Shown here one piece after another: positions 36,100 through 43,190 of a stretch of DNA of 64,000 nt. This DNA is from Alphaproteobacteria bacterium SO-S41 (GTDB lineage: Bacteria > Pseudomonadota > Alphaproteobacteria > Micropepsales > Micropepsaceae): the NCBI GenBank assembly GCA_019670725.1, contig AP024629.1, positions 1,922,001 through 1,986,000 of the forward strand, read 5' to 3'. Within the stretch, counting starts at the first letter, position 1; every line of letters starts with the position of its first letter. Made by a program: the position numbers and the translations under genes. A model generated the notes under the pieces. The model made no database searches and had not been told where the DNA came from. It was given only the letters and a program-made list of their open reading frames with translations.

Positions 36100-37323
36100 A
36101 TGAGCGATGCGGTTGATCCAAACAGCTGGATGCAGGGCTTTCCGCCCAAGCTGGAAGAGCGCGTGCTGTTCGCCGACCCCGCCGCCGCCCAGTTTCCGAA
36201 ACTGCGCTGGGCGCTGAACCACTATCGCGAGCTGGTCCCGACGAAGCCCGTGCGGCGCGCGCCGGTGCCGTCGGTGTTGCCGCGCGCCGCGGTGGAAGCG
36301 GCGCTCGATGCGTTGCCCGTGCGCACGATGACCGGCGAGGACACGAATTGGGCCGACGGCTTCGCTTCGATCCACACCGACGGGCTGCTGGTCCTGCATC
36401 GCGGGCGCGTCGTCTATGAGCGCTATTTCGGCGCCTGCCGGCCGGAGCAGCCGCATCTGCTGATGTCGGTGTCGAAGTCCTTTGTCGGGCTCATCGCTCA
36501 ATGGCTGGTGCATGACGGCGCGCTCGACGAGAACGCGCCGGTCACCAATTACATCCCGGAGCTGAAGGGCACCGCCTATGACGACGCGATCGTGCGCAAC
36601 GTCATGGATATGCGCATCGGTGTGAAATACAGCGAGCTCTATACCGACCCGAACGCCGAGGTCTTCGACTATGCCCGCGCCGCCGGCATGACGCGGCGCC
36701 CGCCCGACTATAGCGGGCCGGAGATCGTCTACGACTTCCTGCGCACGCTGAAGAAGGAAGGCCCGCATGGCGAGGGCTTTGCCTACAAGACGGTCTCCAC
36801 CGAGGTGCTTGGCTGGATCGTGAAACGCGTCACGGGCAAGCCGCTGGCGACGCTGGTCTCCGAACGCATCTGGAGCCGCATCGGCACCGAGGAGGACGCC
36901 TATTTCATGATCGACACAGCCGGCACCGAGATCGGCGGCGGCGGGCTCAACGCCACGCTGCGCGACATCGCGCGGGTCGGCGAGCTGATGCGCAATCGCG
37001 GCGCGTGGAACGGCGAGCAGATCATCCCCGCCGCCGTCATCGACGACATCGCGAAGGGCAGTTCGCAGGAGGCGTTCTCCAAAGGCGGCTACACGACGCT
37101 GCCGGGCTGGTCGTACCGGAACATGTGGTGGGTCAGCCACAATCCGCACGGGGCCTATATGGCGCGCGGCATTTACGGCCAGAGCATCTTCGTCGATCCC
37201 AAGGCCGAGATGGTGATCACGCGCCTCGGCTCGCACACGATCGCGGCGAACACGGCGACCGATCCCGTCGTGCTGCCGGCCTACCAGGCGGCAGCGGAAG
37301 CGTTGATGGCGGGCAAAGTCTAA
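36100..37323 (+). CDS. Serine hydrolase, class C beta-lactamase fold
   Basis: 407 residues without signal peptide, so probably cytoplasmic: an esterase or 6-aminohexanoate-dimer-hydrolase-like enzyme rather than a true beta-lactamase. The S-x-x-K nucleophile is S123-V-S-K126 in LLMSVSKSFVGLIAQWLV; the downstream MDMRIGVKYSELY holds the Tyr of the second motif; GGGLNATLRDIARVGELM and RGIYGQSIFVDPKAEMVI are typical of the 6-aminohexanoate hydrolase group. The start at 36100 has GGGAGAG upstream; an earlier in-frame ATG at 36070 lacks one. Confidence 0.88.
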   Translation: MSDAVDPNSWMQGFPPKLEERVLFADPAAAQFPKLRWALNHYRELVPTKPVRRAPVPSVLPRAAVEAALDALPVRTMTGEDTNWADGFASIHTDGLLVLHRGRVVYERYFGACRPEQPHLLMSVSKSFVGLIAQWLVHDGALDENAPVTNYIPELKGTAYDDAIVRNVMDMRIGVKYSELYTDPNAEVFDYARAAGMTRRPPDYSGPEIVYDFLRTLKKEGPHGEGFAYKTVSTEVLGWIVKRVTGKPLATLVSERIWSRIGTEEDAYFMIDTAGTEIGGGGLNATLRDIARVGELMRNRGAWNGEQIIPAAVIDDIAKGSSQEAFSKGGYTTLPGWSYRNMWWVSHNPHGAYMARGIYGQSIFVDPKAEMVITRLGSHTIAANTATDPVVLPAYQAAAEALMAGKV

Positions 37324-37348
37324 AATCTCCGATGACCGCTCTTTTCTT

Positions 37349-37457
37349 CGTCATGGTGAGGTGCGGAGCGCGGCACGCGCGGAGCCTCGAACCACGCACG
37401 CTGTATCAGTGTGCGTCCTTCGAGGCTCGCCCGATGGGCGAGCACCTCAGGATGACG
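37349..37457 (+). repeat. Palindromic intergenic repeat, family B, copy 2
   Basis: 109 bp: CGTCATGGTGAGGTGCGGAG, GCACGCGCGGAGCCTCGAAC, then GTGTGCGTCCTTCGAGGCTC and GAGCACCTCAGGATGACG. It lies upstream of rusA. Copy 3 downstream is its reverse complement in layout, so rusA is enclosed by an inverted pair. Confidence 0.85.
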
Positions 37458-37477
37458 AACAGGGGAGCGTCGGCTTG

Positions 37478-37882
37478 ATGGCTGTTGATGGCTGGATCGC
37501 TTCAGGCAAGGTGCGCGCCCGCGAGGTGAAGGGCGTCATCACCGTGGCGGTGGACGGCATCACCACGCAGGCGAAGTACTACAAGCCGCTGCTCTACGAG
37601 TTCTTCCGCAAGGAATGGCGCGGCGCGCGGGCGGCGTGGGGCGACCACACGGTCGAGATCCTGGTCGAGCATGTCGGCGAACCGCCGGTGATGGATCTCG
37701 ACAATCTCGCCAAGGCGGTGCTCGACGGGGTGAAGGGGTGGACGTTCCACGACGACAGCCAGGTGGCGCGCCTGCTGGTCGAGCGGCGGCCGGGGGAGCG
37801 GGAGCGGATCACGGTGACGATCGCGCCGGTGCGGACGGGACCGTTTCGCAGCAAACCCACGCGCAAAACCCCGTCATCCTGA
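37478..37882 (+). CDS. RusA family crossover junction endodeoxyribonuclease
   Basis: Holliday-junction resolvase-like protein of 134 residues. The catalytic acidic cluster is visible in VMDLDNLAKAVLDGVKGWTFHDDSQV (given as segments: MDLDNLAKAVLDG and HDDSQVARL), which matches the D...D pattern of RusA; KYYKPLLYEFFRK precedes. RusA is normally phage- or element-borne, yet no phage genes surround this copy. The last codons (CCG TCA TCC TGA) come from the start of the adjacent repeat, so the repeat supplies the stop codon. Confidence 0.85.
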   Translation: MAVDGWIASGKVRAREVKGVITVAVDGITTQAKYYKPLLYEFFRKEWRGARAAWGDHTVEILVEHVGEPPVMDLDNLAKAVLDGVKGWTFHDDSQVARLLVERRPGERERITVTIAPVRTGPFRSKPTRKTPSS

Positions 37883-37976
37883 GGTGCGAGCGGAGCGAGC
37901 CTCGAAGGACGCACGCTGATGCAGTGTGCGTGGGTCAAGGCTCCGCGCGTGCCGCGCTGCGCACCTCACCATGACG
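37872..37976 (-). repeat. Palindromic intergenic repeat, family B, copy 3 (inverted to copy 2)
   Basis: Reads CGTCATCCTGAGGTGCGAGC, GAGCCTCGAAGGACGCACGC, GTGTGCGTGGGTCAAGGCTC and GCGCACCTCACCATGACG. Compared with copy 2 it is in the opposite orientation. Its first bases overlap the 3' end of rusA (TGA at 37880-37882). Confidence 0.85.
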
Positions 37977-38005
37977 AAGATCTAGGCCCACTCTTTCGCA
38001 ATCAT

Positions 38006-38087
38006 CGTCATGGCCGGGCTTGACCCGGCCATCCAGCCTACCATCGCGCCGTCGCTCTGGATGGCCGCCTCAAGGGCGGCCATGACG
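38006..38087 (+). repeat. Palindromic intergenic repeat, family D
   Basis: CGTCATGGCCGGGCTTGACC-CGGCCATCCAG, then CTGGATGGCCGCCTCAAGGG-CGGCCATGACG, making two hairpins with inverted ends. This motif is of a type scattered in many alphaproteobacterial genomes. Only one copy in the window; it lies between the family B copy 3 and the old yellow enzyme gene. Confidence 0.75.
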
Positions 38088-38121
38088 GAAGGGGGATTAA
38101 CTAGCGGTGCTTTCGGGTCGT

Positions 38122-39234
38122 TCAGTACAGCGTCGCCAACTGCGCGGGTTCGAACGCCTTGAGCGCGTCGAACTTCCCCGCGCGGACCTTGTTCACCCAT
38201 TCGGGGTCGGCGATCAGGGCGCGGCCCACCGCCACCAGGTCGAACTCGCCGTCCGCGACGCGCTTGGCGAGGGCTTCCAGATTCGCGCCGCCGTCCTTGT
38301 CGACGCCGGCCTTGGTGAACGAGGTGATGAAGTCGACATCGAGGCCGACCGAGCCGACCGTGATGGTCGGTTTGCCCGACAGCTTCTTCACCCAGCCCGC
38401 GAGGTTCAGCGCCGAGCCGTCGAACTCGGGCTCCCAGAATCTACGGGTCGAGCAGTGGAAGGCGTCGATGCCGGCATCGGTCAGCGGCTTGAGGAACGCT
38501 TCCAGCAGCTCCGGCGTCTGGGCAATGCGGGCGGTGTAGTCCTGCTGCTTCCACTGCGACCAGCGCAGGATGACGGGATAGTCGGGGCCGACGGCGGCGC
38601 GCACGGCCTGGATGATCTCGGCGCCGAAGCGGGTGCGCGCGACCATGTCGCCGCCATAGATGTCGCCGCGCTCGTTGGTGCCGTCCCAGAAGAATTGGTC
38701 GATGATGTAGCCGTGGGCGCCATGCAGCTCGACGCCGTCAAAGCCGAGGCGCTTGGCATCGGCCGCCGCCTTGGCGAAGGCGCTGATGACGTCGGCGATC
38801 TCGCCGTCGGTCATCGGGTCGGTGACCTTCTTGCCCGGCTTGAAGAGGCCGGAGGGGCCGACCGGCGCGACCTCTGGATTGCGGCCCTGGCCGTGCTTGC
38901 GCATCAGGCCGACATGCCAGAGCTGCGGCATGATGTGGCCGCCGGCCGCCTTCACTTCTTTCAACACGTTCGCCCAGCCGGCGAGCGCATCGTCGTCGTG
39001 GAAGCGCGGCACCTGCGCGTCATTGGCGGCGGAGGGATGAGCGGGGGAGGTGCCCTCGGTGATGAGAAGGCCGACGCCGCCTTCGATCCGGCGGCGGTAA
39101 TAGGCGGCGACCTCGTCGGTCGGCACCTGGTCCGGCGACTTGGAGCGCGTCATGGGCGCCATCACGAAGCGATTGGGCAGCGTGAGGCCGTTCAGCGTGA
39201 AGGGCGTGAACAGCGGGTCGAGTGCGGCGCTCAT
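38122..39234 (-). CDS. NADH:flavin oxidoreductase (old yellow enzyme family)
   Basis: 370-residue TIM-barrel FMN ene-reductase. LFTPFTLNGLTLPNRFVMAPMTRS is the FMN-binding N-terminus; GARIMPQLWHVGLMRK-like GGHIMPQLWHVG, FDGVELHGAHGYIIDQFFWDGTNERGD (in pieces, ELHGAHGYIIDQF) and DLVAVGRALIADPEWVNKVR are hallmarks. It most resembles YqjM/XenA-like or 2,4-dienoyl-type members without a C-terminal FeS domain. The start at 39234 is chosen because an upstream open frame has no homology. Confidence 0.92.
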   Translation of the reverse strand: MSAALDPLFTPFTLNGLTLPNRFVMAPMTRSKSPDQVPTDEVAAYYRRRIEGGVGLLITEGTSPAHPSAANDAQVPRFHDDDALAGWANVLKEVKAAGGHIMPQLWHVGLMRKHGQGRNPEVAPVGPSGLFKPGKKVTDPMTDGEIADVISAFAKAAADAKRLGFDGVELHGAHGYIIDQFFWDGTNERGDIYGGDMVARTRFGAEIIQAVRAAVGPDYPVILRWSQWKQQDYTARIAQTPELLEAFLKPLTDAGIDAFHCSTRRFWEPEFDGSALNLAGWVKKLSGKPTITVGSVGLDVDFITSFTKAGVDKDGGANLEALAKRVADGEFDLVAVGRALIADPEWVNKVRAGKFDALKAFEPAQLATLY

Positions 39235-39320
39235 TGATATCCCCAGCGTATTAGTTGCGGACCTGACATGGGACGTGAGCGGCATTCTGTCCAGACGGGG
39301 CGCTAAGGCGTTGCGCGACG

Positions 39321-39349
39321 GGGCAGGGCGGCGTTTATCGCCCCTGCCC
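39321..39349 (+). promoter_or_regulatory. Hairpin immediately before MFS start codon
   Basis: GGGCAGGG (39321-39328) and CCCTGCCC (39342-39349) form a perfect 8-bp stem with a 13-nt loop, ending 4 bases before the ATG at 39354, where a Shine-Dalgarno would be expected. None is visible, so the hairpin may limit translation or the start may be mis-set. Confidence 0.45.
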
Positions 39350-39353
39350 ACCG

Positions 39354-40586
39354 ATGACCGACTCGCCCCCAACACCGCCCGTTCCGCGGCCTCCCCTGAC
39401 GCAGGCTTTCCGCCACCGGAACTACCGGCTGTTCTTCTTTGGCCAGATGCTCTCGCAGATGGGCTCGTGGATGCAGATCATCGGCCAGTCCTGGCTGGTC
39501 TATCGCCTCACGGGTTCGCCGCTGGCGCTGGGCCTGATCGGATTTCTCGCGCAGTCGCCGGTCTTCTTCCTGGCGGTGTTCGGCGGCACCGTCGCCGACC
39601 GCGTGGACCGGCGGCGGCTCATCATCTTCACGCAGGCCGCGTTCCTGCTGCAGGCGGCGGCGCTGGCGACGCTGTCGTTCACAGGCGTCGTGGAGGTCTG
39701 GCATGTCGCGCTGCTGGCCCTCTTCTACGGGTTGATGAACGCGATCGACATTCCGACCCGCCAGTCCTTCACGGCCGAGATGGTGGGGCGCGAGGATCTG
39801 CAGAGCGCCATCGCGCTCAACTCGATCATGTTCAACAGCGCGCGCATTGTCGGTCCGGCGGTGGCGGGGGTGACAATCGCGGCGATCGGCGAATCCTGGT
39901 GCTTCGCCATCAACGCGGTCAGCTATGTCGCGGTGCTGATCAGCCTTCTCATGATGCGGCTGACCCGCTTCGTGAAGCCGGCCGAGCGACCGCGGGCGCT
40001 GAGCGATCTGCTGGAGGGATTCCGTTACGTCATCGGCAATCGCGAGATCCGCACGGCGCTGCTGGCGCTTGCGGTCTCCAGCTTCGCCGGCGGACCGTAT
40101 CTGACGCTGATGCCGGTCTTCGCCAACGAGGTGCTGAAGGTCGATGCCGGCGGCTACGGCCTGCTCATGACGACGGTGGGAGCAGGGGCGCTGTGCGGCG
40201 CGCTGGCGATGAGCCGGCTCAATTCCGAGATTCTCAGGCGCGCGCCGTCCGTCGCGGCGATCGGCTTTGGCCTCTGCATGACCGCCTTCTCGTTCTCGCG
40301 CGACTACGCGCTGGCCGTGACGCTGATCCTGCCGACTGCGTTCTGCCTGATGCTGCAGGGCAGCTCGACCAACATCATCGTGCAACTGAACGTTGAAGAC
40401 CGGATGCGGGGCCGCGTCATGGCCTACTACACCATGTCGTTCCTCGGGATGATGCCCTTCGGCGCCCTGGCGGCGGGGGCGACCGCGCACGCGATCGGCG
40501 TGCCCCTGACGCTCACCTGCGGCGGCTTGCTCTGCGCCATAGGTGGGGTCGTGGCGCTCTGGCTACGCTATAGGCGGAGTGTCTGA
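39354..40586 (+). CDS. MFS transporter (EntS/MFS_3 type exporter)
   Basis: 410 residues with about twelve helices and a cytoplasmic N-terminus. FRHRNYRLFFFGQMLSQMGSW, GFLAQSPVFFLAVFGGTVAD, DRRRLIIFTQ and NAIDIPTRQSFTAEMVGRED, LNSIMFNSARIVGPAVAG are typical of the enterobactin-exporter-like MFS group. Substrate unknown. It diverges from the old yellow enzyme gene. Confidence 0.9.
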   Translation: MTDSPPTPPVPRPPLTQAFRHRNYRLFFFGQMLSQMGSWMQIIGQSWLVYRLTGSPLALGLIGFLAQSPVFFLAVFGGTVADRVDRRRLIIFTQAAFLLQAAALATLSFTGVVEVWHVALLALFYGLMNAIDIPTRQSFTAEMVGREDLQSAIALNSIMFNSARIVGPAVAGVTIAAIGESWCFAINAVSYVAVLISLLMMRLTRFVKPAERPRALSDLLEGFRYVIGNREIRTALLALAVSSFAGGPYLTLMPVFANEVLKVDAGGYGLLMTTVGAGALCGALAMSRLNSEILRRAPSVAAIGFGLCMTAFSFSRDYALAVTLILPTAFCLMLQGSSTNIIVQLNVEDRMRGRVMAYYTMSFLGMMPFGALAAGATAHAIGVPLTLTCGGLLCAIGGVVALWLRYRRSV

Positions 40587-40724
40587 TATTTGAGGTTGCA
40601 GGCGCGCGCCGCGATACAACCAAGTGTCCAAAAAAATTTGTTGTGGATTAAAATTCTCATATATTTCTTGGTTAAATCCTGTTAAGGTTATGGTCTCGCA
40701 GGTAAATACCGGGGAATAAAAGTA

Positions 40725-40895
40725 ATGAAGTCGATTGTTGCTGGTCTGAGCCTTGTCGCGCTGGCCCTCCCGGCCCGTGCGGACATCTTCGTGTCGCCCA
40801 CCTCTTCCGAAGTTCCCTCGACGCTCCTCGTCGCCGGCCTCCTGGCCGCCGCCACGGCCGTCGTGATGTACTTCCGCAAGAGCGAAGCGCGCTAA
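40725..40895 (+). CDS. Small secreted/membrane protein with C-terminal anchor
   Basis: Not recognised. 56 residues behind a GGGGA site at 40711-40715. An N-terminal signal peptide (MKSIVAGLSLVALALPARA) is followed by a short linker (DIFVSPTSSE) and a second part VPSTLLVAGLLAAATAVVMY ending FRKSEAR, that is Pro, a hydrophobic helix, then a basic tail. That tripartite tail resembles sorting signals of the PEP-CTERM kind (VPxP, helix, Arg-rich end), though the exact motif is not met. Preceded by an AT-rich region (40590-40710) and followed by two hairpins. Confidence 0.7.
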   Translation: MKSIVAGLSLVALALPARADIFVSPTSSEVPSTLLVAGLLAAATAVVMYFRKSEAR

Positions 40896-40904
40896 ATCGT
40901 TCAG

Positions 40905-40958
40905 CGAGCGGCTTGTCCGCTCGTCTGCTAAACCGCATGGCCGCCGCAAGGCGGCCAT
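40905..40958 (+). terminator. Two hairpins after the small membrane-protein gene
   Basis: CGAGCGG-CTTGT-CCGCTCG (40905-40923) and ATGGCCGCC-GCAA-GGCGGCCAT (40937-40958), the second with a 9-bp perfect stem and a GNRA loop. Only a weak T-rich tail follows, so termination may be partly Rho-dependent. Confidence 0.5.
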
Positions 40959-41170
40959 GTTGTGATTCCGGGATTAGGCGATCCCGCCCTTGATCAGGCC
41001 GCGCACGGCGCCGCGCCCGATCCCCCTTCACCGTAGAAAACTCGACCTGACGTAGCCGCGTGGCTCTGCGCGCTGCGCTTGTAGCCGTCCGCGTTAACGT
41101 TCGCCGGAGTTCGCGGGAGCCTGCCGACCCGTCCCGGCGTTAGACTGGCGCCGATACGGGAGAGCGAGTC

Positions 41171-41578
41171 ATGCGCACTGCATTCGTCTTGATCGCGGCG
41201 ACGCTGCTGGCGGCGCCGGCGGCGATGCCGGCCTTCGCCAGCGATGGCGGGAAGCGGGCCTTCGCCTGCAACACGCGCGGCGGCAACGAGATCACGGGCC
41301 GTCGCTTCGTGATGGATGACGGCCGCTACGGTCCGGTGGGCGACCTCGATCGCGGCTCCTACTCCGCGGATGGCGACAAGGTCTATTTCAGCGGCGGGGC
41401 GCTCGACGGGCATCAGGCGCTGCGCCTGCCGGACGGCCGGTTGCGGCTGAGCCGGAAGATCTTCTGCGTCGAGATCGAGCCGCCCGTGCAGGAGGCCGCG
41501 GCCGTTCCGCCGCCGGCGCCCAAGCCGGCGCCGCGCCCGGAGCCGAAGCTGATCATCGTCAAACCCGGCGCGCACTGA
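41171..41578 (+). CDS. Secreted hypothetical protein with Pro-rich tail
   Basis: Not recognised. 135 residues with signal peptide (MRTAFVLIAATLLAAPAAMP, AFAS) behind GGGAGAGCGAG. A compact beta-like domain of about 70 residues with two Cys (FACNTRGGNEITGRRF and KIFCVEIEPP) is followed by a Pro-Ala-Lys tail (PPPAPKPAPRPEPKL). It is exported; the tail resembles periplasmic spacer sequences. Confidence 0.7.
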   Translation: MRTAFVLIAATLLAAPAAMPAFASDGGKRAFACNTRGGNEITGRRFVMDDGRYGPVGDLDRGSYSADGDKVYFSGGALDGHQALRLPDGRLRLSRKIFCVEIEPPVQEAAAVPPPAPKPAPRPEPKLIIVKPGAH

Positions 41579-41652
41579 ATCCGTTAGAACACTAATCTAT
41601 TGCGCCGGGTGGTCGCGGCGTTGCACGCTCGCGGAAAATCCGGGAGCGAACC

Positions 41653-42150
41653 ATGTCCGACGCCGATTTCCCCTCGCTGGCGAGCGAAATCCTCTGCACC
41701 GTCGAGTTCTATGTCGCGGGGGCGATGATCCCGATCGGCCAGACGCCCTGGCGCAACCAGCGTGCCGGCTATATCGGCGGTGGCGTCGTGAAGGGCGAGC
41801 GGCTGCACGGCGAAGTCCTGCCCGGCGGCGGCAATTGGGGCCTGGCCGGCAAGCTCGCCAACGGCGATGCCGTCTCGACCTTCGATGCGCGCACGGTATG
41901 GAAGACCCATGACGGCGCGCTGATCTATGTGACGCATGGCGGCCGCATGCATGTGCCAACCGACGCCGCGGCGGACTTCGCCGATCCGGAGAAGGGCATC
42001 GCGCTCGACAAGTCGCGCTACTACGCGCGCATCGTGCCGCTCTTCGAGACCAGCGACGAGCGCTATCAATGGCTGAACGCCCTCGTCACCGTCGCCTGCG
42101 GCAAGCGCATCAAGGGCGGCATCCGCTACACGGTCTTTGCGATCGGTTAA
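41653..42150 (+). CDS. DUF3237 family protein
   Basis: 165 residues without signal peptide. IPIGQTPWRNQRAGYIGGGVVKGERLHGEVLPGGGNW is the start of the lipocalin-like DUF3237 barrel (in parts: GYIGGGVVKGERLHGEVLPG), then DARTVWKTHDGALIYVTHGG, and a C-terminal YQWLNALVTVACGKRIKGGI segment. The family is widespread in Proteobacteria but its function is unknown. Confidence 0.82.
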   Translation: MSDADFPSLASEILCTVEFYVAGAMIPIGQTPWRNQRAGYIGGGVVKGERLHGEVLPGGGNWGLAGKLANGDAVSTFDARTVWKTHDGALIYVTHGGRMHVPTDAAADFADPEKGIALDKSRYYARIVPLFETSDERYQWLNALVTVACGKRIKGGIRYTVFAIG

Positions 42151-42191
42151 GTCGCATTGTCAGGGGCAGGGGCCGTTCCTAGACTTGGCCC

Positions 42192-43118
42192 ATGCCGAAG
42201 CTGTTGATTTCGTATCGCCGGGCTGACGCCGCGGCTATGGCCGGGCGTATCCGCGACCGCCTCGCGCTGCGCTTCGGCGAAGACCAGGTCTTCATGGATA
42301 TCGACGCGATCCCGATCGGCGTCGATTTTCGCGAGCATGTCGGCCAGGCGGTGGCGCGGGCCGATGCCGTGCTCGTCGTGATCGGCGAGGAATGGATGGG
42401 CCTCCGCGCCGATGGCACGCGCCGCATCATGGACGAGCGCGACCCGATCCGGCTTGAGGTCGAGGCGGCCTTCACCGCGAAGCGCCGCGTTATCCCGCTG
42501 CTGATCGACGGGGCGGAGATGCCGGCCGAGACAGACTTGCCGGCTTCCATCTCGTCGCTCGCCTATATCAACGCCGCGCATGTGGAATCGGGGCGCGACT
42601 TCAACGCGCATATGGAGCGACTGGTGCGGGCGCTCGAGGGCGTCGTCGGCAAGGCGGCGCCGCCACCGGCGCCTGTCGTCAGCGCGCCGGTGCCGGCGGG
42701 CGCGGCCTCCGGCTATCGGTGGCGGGCGATCATCGGCATCGCGGTGACGCTGGGCATTCTCGTGGCTCTGGTCGCCGCGGCGGTCGAGTTCAGCAAGACG
42801 CTGGACACCACGGCGTCGACCGGCGGCACATCGACACCGTCAAAGAGCGCCTACGATCGCATCGTCGCGCATTGCGAGGCGGATCCCGTCGAGGGGACGC
42901 TCGACTGCAACTGCTTCGCCAATGAGATGACGCGGCGGCTGTCCTCGCCGCAACAGGCGGTCTTCCTCGTGATGCTCGACACCAATGCCGACCCGGCGGC
43001 CGTGCAGAAGGCCATGACGGCCAACGGCATCAGCGATCCGAATTTCTACGCCTATGTCTCGAACATCGTCGTGCAGGCCGTGGCGACCTGCTCTTCGGGC
43101 GGTGGCGCGAAGAATTAG
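42192..43118 (+). CDS. TIR-domain membrane protein with Cys-containing outer domain
   Basis: 308 residues. TIR domain 1-150 opens with LISYRRADAAAMAGRIRDRL; conserved elements are VFMDIDAIPIGVDFREHV, ADAVLVVIGEEWM and RDPIRLEVEAAF, where E89 is the candidate NADase catalytic Glu. A single helix (RAIIGIAVTLGILVALVAAA, 179-198) follows a Pro-rich linker, and the remaining 110 residues are predicted to be outside, with Cys 228, 239, 241 and 300. The TIR would be cytoplasmic and the Cys-containing part periplasmic, the layout of a sensor or effector anchored in the membrane. Confidence 0.85.
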   Translation: MPKLLISYRRADAAAMAGRIRDRLALRFGEDQVFMDIDAIPIGVDFREHVGQAVARADAVLVVIGEEWMGLRADGTRRIMDERDPIRLEVEAAFTAKRRVIPLLIDGAEMPAETDLPASISSLAYINAAHVESGRDFNAHMERLVRALEGVVGKAAPPPAPVVSAPVPAGAASGYRWRAIIGIAVTLGILVALVAAAVEFSKTLDTTASTGGTSTPSKSAYDRIVAHCEADPVEGTLDCNCFANEMTRRLSSPQQAVFLVMLDTNADPAAVQKAMTANGISDPNFYAYVSNIVVQAVATCSSGGGAKN

Positions 43119-43159
43119 TGTTTCGCGTTCGGCCGTGTGCGATCCCGGTATCGTCGTAA

Positions 43160-43184
43160 GATCGGCACAAGGCCTGGGCCGATC
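43160..43184. terminator. Bidirectional hairpin between convergent TIR and RTX genes
   Basis: GATCGGC (43160-43166) pairs with GCCGATC (43178-43184) across an 11-nt loop in the convergent gap (TIR stop 43118, RTX stop 43191). No long T-run on either side, so assignment is tentative. Confidence 0.4.
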
Positions 43185-43190
43185 CTCCGC

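Noticed and set aside
36100-37323. True beta-lactamase / antibiotic resistance
   Set aside because: Lacks a signal peptide and the C-terminal KTG region is not evident; closer to esterase or 6-aminohexanoate hydrolase types.
37478-37882. RusA as evidence of a prophage
   Set aside because: No other phage, integrase or replication gene is near; housekeeping genes surround it.
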